A DNA stretch of 64,000 bases from Mauremys mutica (GCF_020497125.1 NC_059094.1:6179733-6243732), one strand, 5' to 3'; positions 9,361 through 22,624 are shown, counted from the first letter of the stretch. Numbers and translations are program-made. The notes: a model not told the origin generated them from the sequence alone.

Positions 9361-11615
9361 TAAGAATCAATAAAACTGCTCCCTCTTCTACTTCAATAGG
9401 TGCACTGAAACTGGTGCACTGCACTGGAACCTAAAATGAATGACGTCGCGAGACCAGGCACGAGACTGCAGTAGACAAAAACTCTTTCTTCCAGGGCAGC
9501 GTTACAAGGAAAGTGCAGTACACACATGTACACAGCTGATGTGCAACATTTAGGATCACAACGTAGAAGGTATTTCTAATTTGGCTCTTTTTTGTGTGTT
9601 TTTTTTAATTTATTTTTGACTGGTCATTACTGTTTCTGCATCTATAAATAACCCCCCTGGGGAGTTTACTTTGCTCCAGACTCCCCCAAGCCCTGCCAGG
9701 TTGTGTGTGGTTTCCGTATTGCCAGACAAAAACCCAGTTTTGTTCAGCAGAGTCCTTCAGTGAATTTTCTGCACGTTTACCGAGGTTGAGCTCAGTTCCA
9801 CTCATCTCCCTGATTCTTGCACTCGCCTTGCTCCCTGCTAACGAGCAAACTGTTCCTTAGGAATCTGCAAGAATGTTGTCTATGCAAAATCAAACCTGCC
9901 CAAATGACCACAGTACTGACTCATCAAATAAGATTTCATCTTCAATATGTTGCCACAGTTACCAAAAAAACATTGTTCACCTTTCTTTTAAATGCTATCT
10001 CCTAAACCACTGAAGCCAAGATGCACTCAGGACAATTAGACCACTGAGTGCTTTGAGATTGGGATTTGCCAGTTTCAGTTTTCACCTGCTCTGCCACAGG
10101 TAAAACAACGTTCATGGGGGCTGTTTTCAAGCTGCATAACAACGTATGTTATGTAAATGACATTGGGGGAGACAGTATGTTGATAATGTTTGGAGAGTTC
10201 AGGTTTTGCACAGATGTGGGAATTTACACTGTTACCCAAAATAGATCTGTGTCTTAGTAACAGGGAGTTTCAGACAAGTGAGGTTCCAGTACTAAGAAAA
10301 GATTTTCCACCGACTGGAGAGTACAGGGTTTTGACTTCTAGACCAAAACCAATTGAATCTTCTAGAATGTAGTACCGGGCATAACATTATGTAAAAGAAA
10401 GTTGCTCCTCCCTCCCTCCACAACTGTAACATACAGCATTTCTAAAAATCCATACAACATGTATCTTCAGAGGGAAGCCTGCGGGGTTTGGAAAAGGACG
10501 CGCTGAAGTAGCCCCAGTTAAGTGGGTTTGCAGAGGCCCTGCACATTCCCAGTGAACAGGTGACACAGAGCATCACCACAACTGCTCCCATTCACTGTCA
10601 CAGCAGAGAGGATGAGAGCTGAATGGGTCATGGAGGTTTCACTCCCACCTTCCCCCTAAACACGGTTGCCCCCTTCCCTGTTGATCAGGGCTGAGGTACA
10701 TTGGGGGGAACCACATGCAGAAAGCTTGCTCTGTCCATGCGGTGGCTGTTTTACAGAAAGAACTTCAGCCCACAAAGCAATACTTGAATCCAGCACTGAA
10801 GTTAAATGTAAAAATAATCTTGAAGGACCTATAGCTTCTGCCAAAGAGGCAGCAAAAGAGAAAGTTTCACACCATCCCAGGTGAATTTTGAGGTCTCCGA
10901 TTGTGGAGTTCTCTTGCAGACTTGCTGCCTTTCCTTTCGGATGTCAGTTCTAGCTACTAACATACCACAAGGCAGCTGCAACTCTGGGCAGACTTCCTGT
11001 GAACTGTGAAAGTGAGCATCTTCACTTGTCTACAAGTCAGTATTCTCTGCAACATGCTTCAGGCAGGAAGAAGTACGTGTAAATTAATGACTTGCCCGAG
11101 GCAACTTGATATTTTTCTTAACTAGGTCAAATAAACTGTAGCAAACCTCTCTCAGTCCTCCTTCCCCTCTGAAAAAAATACCAAGTTGCAAGTTTAATGA
11201 ACAGAGCTTCCTTCCAAAACAGGGGCCAGTCCACAGCTTCCTCTACCATCCAGGACAATTTTCTAAACAGGACAATGTCAGTTGTGTTTAGGTCCAATAT
11301 CTGACTTACCTTACACTGTTCTAAGTGACAGAGATTGAATGCCTTGGCAGAGTAGTTACACGACATGGAAATCCTTCACCTCAAGGCCAGAAACAAAGGC
11401 CAGGCCCAAGCCCTAATGTTACCATCTAGTCTGTGGTCCCAGCCTGGAAAGGTTTAAGGGCCTGATTCTTCATTTGCTCTGCACTCTGTATTGTCGGTTA
11501 CAACAGTGCCAAGTCGGAATAAAATGCTACTGAAACCGTGATGGAATCGCTTGACATTCATTTTACACTGGTAAATGATGACATGAGGTGCATGGCAAAG
11601 GAGAATCAGGCCCTC
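9361..11615. other. No gene seen
   Basis: If the exon at 9279-9359 is real, this would be its downstream intron. I found no second convincing acceptor-exon-donor set and no clear transposon ends. Confidence 0.4.
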
Positions 11616-11904
11616 AGGGTGTGTCTACACTGCAATTAGACACCTGCAGCTGGCCCATGCCAGATGACTCAGGCTTCTGGGGCTCAAACTAAGGGGGGGG
11701 GGGTTAATTGCAGTGTAGATGTTCAGGCTCGGGCTGGAGCCCAGGCTCTAGGCCCCTGCGATGTAGGAGGGTCCCAGAGCTCAGGCTGCAGCCTGAGCCC
11801 GAACATCTACACTGCTATTAAACAGCTCCTTAGCCCGAGCCCTGTGAGCCTGAGTCAGCTGGATGGATTAGCCCGGGATTGTAACGGCGGTGTAGACACA
11901 CTCT
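11616..11904. mobile_element. Foldback MITE with GGGTGTGTCTACACTGC ends
   Basis: The termini are AGGGTGTGTCTACACTGC on the left and the inverse of AGAGTGTGTCTACACCGC on the right. The whole element is a diverged palindrome: the left and right halves of about 145 bp match as reverse complements, including 'cagtgtagatgttc' and 'gactcaggct' words. A run of 11 G lies at 11693-11703. The TCTACACT word links it to the Harbinger-type MITEs at 29042, 43418 and 44683. No coding capacity; TSD unclear. Confidence 0.7.
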
Positions 11905-12149
11905 GTGTCCCTTTCATAAAAAACACCAAGTGATTGCCAGCAAGGATGGCATTCTCAGCAGAGCAGCCAAGGACTTAATTCCCCTCTTCCCCCTAAAGGT
12001 GCTCATTTGAGATCGGAACTGAGGGATGCTAGTGAGAAGAGCTAGGGGTATATTGCTCACACCACTGCTACCTACACTGGTCCTGTCTGCAGAGGGTGGT
12101 GTGGGGGAGTTTGCCCTGCTATTGGCCAGGCTGTACTGGTCTGACGGAT

Positions 12150-13125
12150 TAAATCCAAAGCAAACTGCCAAGAGTTACAAAACTGGGTGGCTGGGCAGCA
12201 AAATGGCAGATGAAATTCAGTGTGGATAAATGCAAAGTAATAAACAGTGGAAAGCATAATCCCAACTATACATACAAAATGATGGGATCTGAATTAGCTG
12301 TTACCACTCAAGAAAGAAAATTTGGAGTCATCCTGGATAGTTCTCGGAAAACATCCACTCAGGGTGCAGTGTCAGCCAAAAAAGCGAGCAGAATGTTGGG
12401 AATCATTAGAAAAGGGATAGATAATAAGACAGAAACTATCATATTGCCACCATATAAATCCATGGTGCGCCCACATCTTGAATACTGTGTGCAGTTTTGG
12501 TCATCCCATCTCAAAAAACAGATATTAGAATTTGAAAAGGTTCAGAAAAGGGAAACAAAAATGATTAAAGATATGGAACAGCTTCCACATGAGGAGAGAT
12601 TAAAAAGACTGGGACTGTTCATCTTAGAAAAGACACCACTAAGGGGGGATATGATAGAAGTCTATAAAATCATGACTGGTGTGAACAAAGTAAATAAGGA
12701 AGTGTTATTTAACCCTTCACATAACGCAAGAACCAAGGGTCACCCACTTAAATTAATAGGCAGCAGGTTTAAAACAAACAAAAGGAAGTATTTCTTCACA
12801 CAGTGCACAGTCAACTTGTGGAACTCTTTACCAGGGATGTCAGGAAGGCCAAAACTAAGCATGGATTCAAAAAAAGAATTCCTTATGTTGATGGAGGATA
12901 GGGCCATCAATGGCTATTAGCCAAGATGGTCAGGGACTCAATCCTATGTTCTGCATGTCCCTAAACCTCTGACTGCCAGAAGCTGGGAGTGGGCGACAGG
13001 ATGGATCACTTGATGATTACCTGATATGTTTATTCCCTCTGGCATCGCCCACTGTCAGAAGACAGGATACTGGGCTAGATGGACCATTGGTCTGGCCCGG
13101 TATGGCTGTTTGTATGTTCTTATGT
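12150..13125 (+). mobile_element. CR1/L3-like LINE, 3' part of ORF2 and 3' end
   Basis: An open frame of about 250 codons ends at 12920 and begins in frame upstream of the ATG at 12210 ([19 protein letters not shown]). It is the region after the reverse-transcriptase palm: the VDKCKV word, '[20 protein letters not shown]' and '[20 protein letters not shown]', all typical of CR1/L3 ORF2 C-termini. The 3' UTR ends at the CR1-style 'GGGCTAGATGGACCATTGGT' block and a TTCTTATG tail near 13120. The copy is 5'-truncated. The long open frame suggests moderate age. Confidence 0.85.
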
Positions 13126-13679
13126 AAATAATGAAAATGGCAGTTTCCACAGCAATCAGTGAAATAAAGAGCTGTCATAGTTATGCTGAAATAACCACTC
13201 TGCTCCTCCAATTTGTTGCATTCTGCAGCTGCAGAAGCACAAGGCAGCAGACAGAAGCCACAGTAACAAACAAGGCCTGTTTCCAGGGCTGAGATGCTAG
13301 TGCACAAACAAGGAAGGAAAGAAGGCAAAAGAATGCAGACTGTATCAGATACTACACCCAGAAGCCAACATGCACACTCGCATGCAGGATGCTGAATTAG
13401 TGCCACTTTGCCATGGTAGTGGCATTGGAACTAAGGCTCTCTTGATATAGGAGAGGACTCCTGCAGGCTTGTCTCCCTCCCTTAGTGTGCTAGAACATGG
13501 ACTTGAAATGTTTCCAGATACGCTGCAAGACTCAGTGTGTTTTTCAGGCACCAGGGAGGGGTGAGATGAGTGCCAGATGGGGTTGTTTCCTGACATGGGA
13601 TAATGAAGTTTTGGGGCCAGATCAGACTGGGATCATGTGGGTACTGGATTTAAGGGATTTACTGTGTCTTGGATTTTGC

Positions 13680-13707
13680 CTTTTTTTCTTTTTTTTTTTT
13701 TTTTTTA
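13680..13707 (+). repeat. Poly(T) tract
   Basis: A T run of over 20 with one interrupting C lies in non-coding sequence. Confidence 0.9.
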
Positions 13708-14302
13708 ATTTCTGTGGCTAAGTCAAGTCAGGTCAGGCGCAACCTCGGGATGGGCACGTACGTGATTTGTGTTTCCTCAAAGGCAGGAGCAAAGAATACA
13801 AAAAAATCTCACTCCTGAGTCCAGCATAAGTTGGACGTGCTCAGCACCTCTGAGGGGGGAGCACTGCTGCACTGCACCCCCTTGGGGGCGTTAAATGCAG
13901 CAGCCTTGACAGACTCCAAAGAGATCCCTGTCTGGTCCACTACGGCCTTGGGTGGTGGCTGCAGCATGAGGGCTAGAACACAGTGGGAGGGGTACAAACA
14001 AGGGGGAAGAGGCATCATTCGGGGCTTCCTGGGGACCATCTGGGGAAGGGGTTAACAGGGAAAATCTTGAGTCAGAAGGGCAAAAAGCAGCAAAGGAATT
14101 TCAGTGTCTCTGATGTAAGCTCATACCCAGAGTCGGCCCTGCCAAGTTTCACTCATACAGAGTTTGACTCACTTGTTTTGGATTAATGTTAAAACATCTC
14201 ACTCTTGCGCTTAGGATTTTGCACTGTGTATCCAGGAGTACTTTAAAATCTTACTCTTAATTTTTGTGAAGTCTGACACGCTGAAGTTTTCTCAGCTCTG
14301 GG

Positions 14303-14426
14303 TAGGGTGACCAGATGTCCTGATTTTATAGGGACCGTCCCGATTTTTGGGTCTTTTTCTTATATAGGCTCCTATTACCCTCCACGCCCTGTGGCGTTTT
14401 TTCACACTTGCTATCTGATCACCCTA
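14303..14426. mobile_element. hAT-type MITE (TAGGGTGACCAG family), copy 1
   Basis: The element starts TAGGGTGACCAGATGTCC and ends CTATCTGATCACCCTA. Its flanks GCTCTGGG (14295-14302) and GCTCTGAG (14427-14434) form a 7/8 TSD. It is closely similar to the copy at 24734-24836, including the shared 'gggtctttttcttatatagg' core. It cannot encode a transposase. Confidence 0.85.
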
Positions 14427-14429
14427 GCT

Positions 14430-16095
14430 CTGAGACCCCTCAGGGTTCTGTCCAAATGGCATGATGCATCATAAATGCATTGAAGCAGCAAAATATAATG
14501 GATACACACTTTATTTATTATTCCTCTTAAAGGGGAAGTCACATGTTTTGTTTTTTGCTTATGCATTTGTGAAAATGTCTATTTCTCTCTCTGTGTATGT
14601 TACACACCACCTCCCTCCACAGGCTAGAATCAGAACTGCTCAGCTGTGTGTCCTGAGAGTCATATCAGCTAACAAAGATCCTCCTCTGTTCCTTAGGTGG
14701 TGAAGGCACCTGCTTTGGGAGCAAGAGAATCAGAGTTTTATTCCAGATGCTGCCATGTGCCATGCAGTTCCCAGTGGCTGCAGGATGGAGTATAATGGCA
14801 ACTGGGAAGTTGCAGCTGGCTAGAGACTGTCAGTGTCCAAGTTAGAGTCCTTTTCTTGTTCTTTGATCCCAGTGGATGTTGCAAAGCATCGGAGACGAGG
14901 AAGACAGAAGATGCACTATCAAGGAGAGATTGGATGGATGTCAAAAGTGAGGCAATTAGCTTATCAGTAACAAGGATGTAAATACACTGTCAGTTATAGT
15001 TGTCAAAACTGAGGATAGTTAATGTTTGACAAGCCAGCTACTAGTCAAAGTCAAGAGCTGCTTGCAATATCACTGAGAGTTTATAAACTTCACCCCCCAC
15101 CCCAAAAAAAGTATTAATTTCCATTCCTCAGTGAGGATCACCTTTATGCCAATTTTAAATTAGATTCCTTGAGCCATTTTTGAGTCATACTAGTGTCATA
15201 CATTGCCTTAGTGTGTGTGATTGTGTCTCCCTCTAGTGGCTGGTCCCAGTAACTATAACAGTTTGCTGTTTACTTCCAGCTAATTGTGTTAACTCTTTCA
15301 CTCAAATGCTAGGAGCTTGTGCATTTTTAATACTGTTCCGGATTCAATCTCTGCTGATTAGCCATGGTATCCATAAGTCTGTTAGACAAGAACATAATAT
15401 CAAAATTCCTAAAGTGGGTAAAGTGGTGTATTTTCCCCCATAACAAAACACACTTGAACCAACTTTGCTCAAACATTCCAAGCCAATTCACCTACAGTTG
15501 GCAATCAAAAAGATGTGATAGAAAATTAAGTGTGACTAAAAATAGGAGTTTAAGAGCGCTTCCTTCTCAAACTAAGTTACAGAGTTTAGTCCTGGCTAAT
15601 GCTATAATTTTAAAAGGAATAAAACGTCCCCTTGAATGAGCAGCTGCACTTCAGATTTATGTTTACTTGAAAAACAACAGGCAAAAAAAGTGGAGGCAGA
15701 TCACTAGTTAATAATTATGTTTCTACCAATCAGTGCAGAGTGCTCCATCAGCCTGGTAACTGTATATATTTGGCATGTGGTAGTTTATAATAATTTTCAG
15801 AATAGCACATGCCGAGAATGTGACTGTTCCCAGGAAAGGCTCTCATTCAAGCACCTAAAGAAACGTGCTTTTTAAGTAAATGGCATTCTAACAAAACATA
15901 TTAGTCATACAAACAATATTTCAGCTTGTTTCCAAACCACTTTGTGAAGGTTCTGATATTACACCAAAGGCCTGTGCAATGGAACCCAATGTGGTGTGAT
16001 CACCGGGGATGGCCCTGTATGTTTGCATGCTGCCAAAGATTACTCCTACAGAGACTTGGATGTGGGTCAGGAGTGGGACTATGAGATCTGTGATC
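14430..16095. other. No gene seen; possible MIR-like scrap near 14690-14760
   Basis: A MIR-like head ('gtggtgaaggcac' then 'agagttttattccag') is possible at 14690-14760. The remainder is AT-rich DNA without recognisable coding or repeat structure. Confidence 0.35.
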
Positions 16096-16102
16096 ATGTG
16101 GA

Positions 16103-16299
16103 CGAGGAATAGTCAATTATTTTTTTGTCAAGGTCCAAATTTCTTGGTTAAAGTATCATCAAGGTCCAGACTCCAGAGAAAATAATAATACAAAGTAATA
16201 ACAATACTGATGATAATAAGTAATTTAAAAGATTTTGGGGTCCATTCAAAATCATCTAGTGGTCCGGATTTGGCCCGCGCTCTGCCTATTGATTACCCC
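16103..16299. mobile_element. hAT-like MITE
   Basis: The inner termini GGAATAGTCAATTATTT and the inverse of TAGGGGTAATCAATAGGC lie just inside a duplicated ATGTGGA (16096-16102 and 16301-16307). Counting one more base gives a 7/8 octamer TSD. The 'aaggtccagactccagagaa' core is non-coding. The exact last base is uncertain by one or two positions. Confidence 0.65.
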
Positions 16300-16949
16300 T
16301 ATGTGGAACCAGCAACCAAGAAATCCTGCCTGTGGTATGGAGCATCAACAGGCACTATTCTAACTTGCTTAGAATGAACAATAAGGCCGACAAGCCATCC
16401 TGAAGCTGAGCTGCTATTGGGGATGTAGAATTTTAAAGCACTTCTCACATTCTGAGCCCCTCCTTTCTCATCATTTCTAGAACAGGTGTATAGAGCTAAA
16501 AGCCCGGCAAGAGAAGGAGCACAATCATATTTAAAAGGAAAAACAGTTTTAACCTAACTAAAAATATGTTTCTAGCCAGATCTTTTAACCCTTTGTGCTG
16601 TATTTGTCTTTTTAACAAAACCTACATTTAGGTCCTGATCCTGCAATCAGTACTGGGTGAGCATATCCCTGCACTCACATGGATCCAACTGCAGGACTGA
16701 ATTCTTAAGTATTAAAAACACAAGAGTGTCCTGTTAACATCCTGCAGCATTACTTTTAAAATTCCATTCAGGTAGCCCCAACAGAGAGATTTGGCACTTT
16801 AATATCCCAACAGGAGCACAATGACAGTCAATGGAATTCACCCTGCAGAGTGAGAAGTGCTCGATACACAGCACGAAGAGCCCGGGCTTTTAAACACAGA
16901 GGAAGTATGTTTTAAGTATGGGAGCAAGCAGACAGTCAGGCAGCATTTC

Positions 16950-17036
16950 AAGGACTGTCTGTGTTCTGTGTCTGTACAGTGCCTAGCGCAACGGGGTCTT
17001 GCTCCTAGCCACTATGGTAACACTAATACAAGTAAT
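16950..17036 (-). repeat. Recurrent 'TAGCACCTAGG' repeat, copy 1
   Basis: On the minus strand this matches the sequence near 54045-54130 and four other sites: a 'tagtggctaggagcaagaccc' analogue, then 'cgttgcgctaggcactgtac'. Copies occur in both orientations here. I recall this as an old interspersed repeat of birds and turtles but cannot name the family. Confidence 0.55.
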
Positions 17037-17039
17037 TTC

Positions 17040-18115
17040 AGGTCCAGCCTTGTTAGTTCCATATCTTAGAGAGCAGGGGGATGTTCCTCAGGGTGATATT
17101 ATCCTTTGCATGCACCTGGGATTGTGAATATTCTTCCCGCGGCTGAAGCACTGAACTGAGGGATTTCCGAGTTTTGTCCCCAGATCTTTATGCTGCTCAG
17201 CGTAGTGCAGCAGAACCAGGAAGGGTTTCTTCCCTAACCGAATTATTACCTTACATTTCTCTACACTAAATGGCCTAAGCCTCTTATCGGCCCCACACTC
17301 TGAGCCTATGCAAATAGCACTAATGAAAGCAAAGGATTCTCATTATAGCACAAATCTCTTCTTTAAACATGGCCTGTGGCCTGTTTCGTTCTGAGCCCCA
17401 GGAAGAGAAAGCAGCATACTCTGAGAGGTGAAGGGAAGGATTGTGCTGCCCCGCCAGCCAGTAGACGCTCTCACTCATAGCCCAGGAAGCCACCAACTCC
17501 ACTCCCTGGGGCACAAGCTCGGAGGAATTCACAAGGGGCCAATGGAACCTGTTGAGCCATTTTGACCTGTGTGGAGTCTCTCCTCTCCCTCCCTCGCCCC
17601 TCCAGGAATTTAGCTTTCAGGTTTGAACAAACAAAGCCAAAAACTCGCTAAAATCACCATGTGTCACCAGGCTCTAAGTGCAAACAATGGGAAAACCCAA
17701 TTTTCTATGAGAATTCAACACTAACCATGAATGGGTCCTGCACTGGCTCTGAACTGCGCCCCGATTTGCTTGAAATGTTGTGAATCTGAGCAATCCTTTC
17801 AGAGAACAGGCTGTGAGTCTGCATCATTCGCCAAACTCAGGAAGGTTTGTACGATTCCAGGTTCTCTGCTGAAGGTGTCCCCTGGCGCCAGCTCCAAATC
17901 TCCCCGCACACCCAAACCACAGACCCACGAGAGAGGGGCGGGCAGTGCGGGCCATGGACCCATTCCCTCTCTCTGGGAGCTCCCTGTCTCCTCCCTTCTC
18001 CCTTTCATATCCTTTGGATCCTAGTGGTTTTTTTGTAATTATGTGTTATAGCTCTTGCTTCCCAGCTCTGGGGATTCTAGCAAATAAAAGCCAAGTGTAA
18101 ATGTCCTGCAGAGTA
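17040..18115. other. No gene seen
   Basis: The segment is mixed in composition, with slightly GC-rich DNA at 17380-17600 and 17870-18000. No terminal repeats, splice-bounded exons or protein motifs were recognised. Confidence 0.35.
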
Positions 18116-18119
18116 GATG

Positions 18120-18246
18120 ATCAGCCTAAGGAAGACTTTAGCCCACGAAAGCTTATGCTCAAATACATTTGTTAGTCTCTAAGGTGCCACAAGGACTCCT
18201 GTTCTTTTTGCAGATACAGACTAACACGGCTGCTACTCTGAAACCT
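18120..18246 (+). mobile_element. Penelope-related 3' tail
   Basis: The sequence reads 'cccacgaaagcttatgctca', then 'ttgttagtctctaaggtgcc', then 'acacggctgctactctgaaa'. The first parts match, on the opposite strand, the 3' end of the Penelope fragment at 2537-2640. It has no coding sequence and is either a heavily 5'-truncated copy or a non-autonomous tail. Confidence 0.75.
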
Positions 18247-18454
18247 TTATTCATCCCACGAGCTAGTCCTAGCCCAAGAAGAAAAATACTAAAAGGAGTG
18301 GATACTCCCTCCCGGCCTTTTTCTCCTTTCCCTCTACTCTGCAGCCCCAAGATAGGCAGAAACGTCACCCTTCCTCTCCCTCCAGTGATCTAGCTCCAAG
18401 CCAGGATACGCACTCAGGATTCCTCTACCAACCTCTTGATCTGTGGTCACTTTG

Positions 18455-18590
18455 CTGCTTTGTGCCTCAGTTTCCCCATGTGTGTACGATTATAATATGG
18501 TTGTGAGACTGAATTCCTGCTTGTAGAGTACTTTCAGATTGCTTGGTAAAAGGCACGATGGTGCAAAGTCAAACTATTATTTTATTCATA
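18455..18590 (+). repeat. MIR/CORE-SINE-like remnant
   Basis: The word 'gtgcctcagtttccccatg' is followed by a degenerate spacer and 'agagtactttcagattgctt', the expected MIR-like order. Confidence 0.55.
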
Positions 18591-18599
18591 CAGATCCTG

Positions 18600-20667
18600 G
18601 TAAAGAAACTATTTTAATTTAAATACAGTAATTTTACTTGCTTCTGGTCTTCCAAGATTGTACCAAAATCTGCCCCTGGTCCTCTTTTAAGGGCAAAGAT
18701 TGGCATTAAAAAGGTACCTCTTTGTTCTGAACTATCTAACGTGGGGAGGGAGGTTCTTTTTCTGCACACTCAGTCCATAGGCCGGAAAAACAACTGTGAC
18801 AGCAAACACACAGGAACATAATAAAGAGACTGTCTGAAGAAGTCCCATTTTATCCTGGAAGCTGCTTAGATACTGCAGAGGTTTTGAACTGCCAGCTAAA
18901 ATAGATCAGTCAGCCTAGGCTCATTTTAAAACAGAAGTTCTCCATACAGCATGCACAGCAGCATCTACAGGGTCGGACGTTCACCAGGTTCACTGCCCAT
19001 CAATCAGTATTTTGATAATCAGATAATGGTACACTCCAAATAACTACTTAATCTGGTTCCCAGGAAAGTTCTACTTAGATTAAAAAGGGCACAACGTCTC
19101 CTTGTCAATTATAGAGGCCAGCACAGATTCATGGATAATGCACCAAGTGCTCCTTCTTTTGCGACTGTGGTTCAAACACTAGCCTGAGAACAGGGCAAGG
19201 CCTTCCATACAAGTCTGTGACCAGTTTAGCTTGTGAGATATGACCAGATCTCAGCACAACGTGGTATCAGCTGGAGCCTATATATTCAAGCTCCACTGAA
19301 ACCAACTGAACATTAGGACAGATGAGTATTCAGCACGTATAAATCTTCCTTGGTGTATCTGGAAAGTTCAGAGCAATCAATCAGTCAACAACTTTAATAT
19401 CGATGCAGGGCGAGTAGTGACGGACAGACAGATAGACTTGTCTAGATCGTGGCTGGTTTTGGCCGGCCATAATGTAACGTATGTTCTAACCAGTGTGTTC
19501 ATCTCCAGCGATAAAGTGGAAAGACCCTGACAAAAGTGAGCTAGGCCCCGATCCTGCAATTCCAATGCACCTGCTCAGAGCTCCATTGAAGAATTAGGAA
19601 TCAGACATTTAATAAAATTCTAGATCAACTTTAAAGATACTGTTTTATAACAAAACAGCAACTTTATAGGTAAGAGGCCTATGGGGAAAAAAAGTGCACT
19701 TTTACTCTTCTGCCTATGCACATTCAAATGAAAATGTAAATAAAGTTACACCTGAAACTACTGTCAAAACTTCATTACCACATTTTATTTTGATTTTTTT
19801 CTCTCTTCCTCCCTCCCCTCCTCATGAGTTCAAGAGGGTCACATGTCACTTCTGTTTCAGCCATACAGTTTCAGAGAAAGACTGGCCTTCTCTGCTTCAC
19901 TCAAGAAAATGATAACCCTTTCAGCACCAAAGGGCGACAGTCAATATATAAGATGCATCCAGAGCGTGCACTCAAATAGCCAGGTTTCTATAGGCTAGAT
20001 CACACAAATACGCATGCATATTAGCCTTACACAGCACAGGGTGAAGAGAAACATCAATAATGTAAAGTCCATGTCTAATCAGAAATCCTCTGTTTGAAAA
20101 TACCAACTCTTGCCGGCCGCTCTTTCACAGCACACGCGACCCAGCATTGCCTGGGTATTTTTTTTTTTAAATACTACTGTTCAACGAGAATTTGCCACAC
20201 TTTGGACACATGCTGGGTTTAAAGGCTTGCAGGCCCTTTTTGGTTTGAAAAAGGCACCACTGAAAACACAGACATGTGAAAGCAGCAGCACTTGGGAAAT
20301 ATTAATACAAATGTAGTGACTTGCATGTGCTTTTCCTTAGAAAGGCTCTAATATTTTTTAAATCACATCCCCCCCCCCCCCACAGACAATGTCAGGTCAG
20401 CCAGGATATATGACATGACATTTCTGATGATCACAGGTGACTCTTTTATCCTGCCTTTTTTTTTTTCACTATACAATGGTTTGTTTAAGATCCAAAGGCT
20501 ACTTAAAGTCTATAAACAGCAACACTGTCAACTAATGTCAAAGACCCCAGCTTTCAATATACTGCAAACACTCAAGCATGTGCTTTACTAGATCAAATTT
20601 TCTGTATTAATAATATGATGTATTTGCATAGTTCCTTTAATCTTGAAGGACCTCAAAGCAATTTACA
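18600..20667. other. No gene seen; a C-run and an old repeat scrap
   Basis: Unique AT-leaning DNA. A run of 13 C occurs at 20369-20381. The segment just before the hAT element ('ggacctcaaagcaatttaca', near 20648-20667) resembles a common old amniote SINE tail that the hAT inserted into. Confidence 0.35.
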
Positions 20668-20675
20668 CATTAGAG

Positions 20676-21176
20676 CAGAGGTTCTCAAATTGGGTGGTGG
20701 ACCACCTGGCGGGGGGCGGGGGGGTCACGGAATGTATTCAGGGAGGGGAGTGAGAAGCTGGTGGGGGGGACTTACTGCGCACATTTCACCCGCAGCAACG
20801 AATAACTAGCCAAGCGGATTCCTCCAGACATATCAGGGCCTCAGACGGCGCTGTGCATTCGACTCTAGATGGCGCTGTGCATTTTGACGGATTTCTAACA
20901 AGCTAGCAGAGCATTATACAAAGTCGTTGCCATCTGTACGTTTATGCACATTTAAGTGTAGGCATCAACCACAATCGCTGTTTTGCTTTTGCTCTTATTA
21001 CAATGGATGGTTGGCTCTATTCGAATCAATGCCTCTCTGTTTTTATATTTAGTGAGAGTCGCATGTTGATTTTTTTTTTTTAATCGGTACATGTACTTGT
21101 GGGGCCGGTCGGAGGGCGCAAACTACTAGAGACACAAAGAAGTGGGGGCACAATCAAATACATTTGAGAACCACTG
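20676..21176. mobile_element. hAT-type element, 501 bp, with 8-bp TSD
   Basis: The ends are CAGAGGTTCTCAAATTGG and the inverse of CAGTGGTTCTCAAATGTA. Flanks CATTAGAG (20668-20675) and GACTAGAG (21177-21184) agree at 6/8. A G-rich patch lies near 20707-20730. No transposase frame is present, so it is non-autonomous. The same terminal family appears at 6454 and 55270. Confidence 0.85.
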
Positions 21177-21184
21177 GACTAGAG

Positions 21185-22495
21185 AAAGAATCGACTCACC
21201 CCCAATGAACTGCTGCAATCTGGAATGGAATATGGCAGCTCTTTTCACAAAAGTCATAGGGTGGCATTTTCGAAAGCACCTACGTGAAGGTCAATGGCAG
21301 TTGTATTCCTCAGTAACATAGGCACTTTTGAAAATCCCACCCTTAGAAAGTGTGTAAAAACTTGGAATTTAGGGAAGTAGAATGTAGCCAGATTAGAATC
21401 TGGCCAGGCTGCCATGGCTCACAATCCTACTCTTGTGCAAAGTGCTACCAGAGCTTTAATGACCACAAGTGATTAAGTTCTCCATTTTATACCTCATCCA
21501 ACTTCCTCAACACAGCTGGTATAGAATGCTTCCCACTGAGTTATCGATACTGCTTTCCTGCAACACCAGAGATTTCTCTAGATGTCTCCCATTCAAGTAT
21601 TGACCAAGCATTGACCTAATACTGTTTAGTTTACAAGTGAGATTAGAGCCCCTACCTGTGGTACTGTACCTTATGTGCAATGGCTCTGCAGTGAATATTT
21701 CTGTCCTATTCCTGGGGAAGAGTTAGGCTGAAACAAGCTGAGAATTTCTTTTATTCGGGATTTCAACCTGGATTCAAATTGGCATTTCAATAGGTGAAAG
21801 GCCACACAGCATTTGTAGATCTAGGATTCTTCTGTGCTAGGTAGATCACATATATACCATCTTCATGATTTTGCAACATACAATAGCCATCCCTAACCGG
21901 ACGTGAATGATTTCCTAACATGTTAATGTTGGAGACAACACTGAAGCCACTATATTACATTATTTTTTTTCTAGGCTTCTTCTCTCAGGCTGCCTTTACA
22001 TGGATGCAAAAATCTGGCACTTTCTGAACAGCCTTAATGAAGAGGAATAGTGATGGATGCATCTTCAAAACACTACAAAGTATGAGGATAAATCCTACTT
22101 CTCAGAGTCTCAGAAAAAGCTGCTGTCAAATATGTTATCGGCATAAAATGACAAAACACCTCCAGGTTATAAAACCAGGCCTTATTGTTTGTATTTGATT
22201 ATTTGATTCCAGGTACTCGGGTACTGAGATAATAAACAATGACAACAAGGGTGACTGAATGGGTCAGATGATCAGTAAAGGCATACACACCTTTAGGGTT
22301 GCCAAGGTTGGTAGCTGCCACTGTTTGGTGGTTCTCAGTGCAGTTATCCAAATCACACAAACGGGCACTACTATTGTCAACCTCCTTAGCTGTCTCAGCA
22401 GGCAGACCAAGGACTGAACGGGATACTGAAATTGTACTCCCTCTCTAAGACCTGGCAACAGTCCCTCCATAGGAGAGCTGAGGTATTCTGAAGGG
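21185..22495. other. No gene seen
   Basis: No coding or repeat structure was recognised. A splice-acceptor-like T-rich tract ending TTTTTTTTCTAG occurs near 21963-21974, without a convincing partner donor. Confidence 0.35.
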
Positions 22496-22509
22496 TGTTT
22501 GTGTCAATC

Positions 22510-22624
22510 TGTCCAAACAGCACCACGTTAAAGTGCACCAGCAGGTTCACATGCACAACATCACGTCAGCGTGCTTTAGAACTCACAGCCACACTCGCAT
22601 TACCACACAGTGTAGACAAGCCCT
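22510..22624. mobile_element. Harbinger-type MITE, right end only
   Basis: The right edge reads CACAGTGTAGACAAGCCCT, the inverse of the AGGGCTTGTCTACACTGTG terminus used by Harbinger-type MITEs. The 'gttcacatgcac' word upstream fits a related family. The left terminus is not visible, so this is a fragment. Confidence 0.5.
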
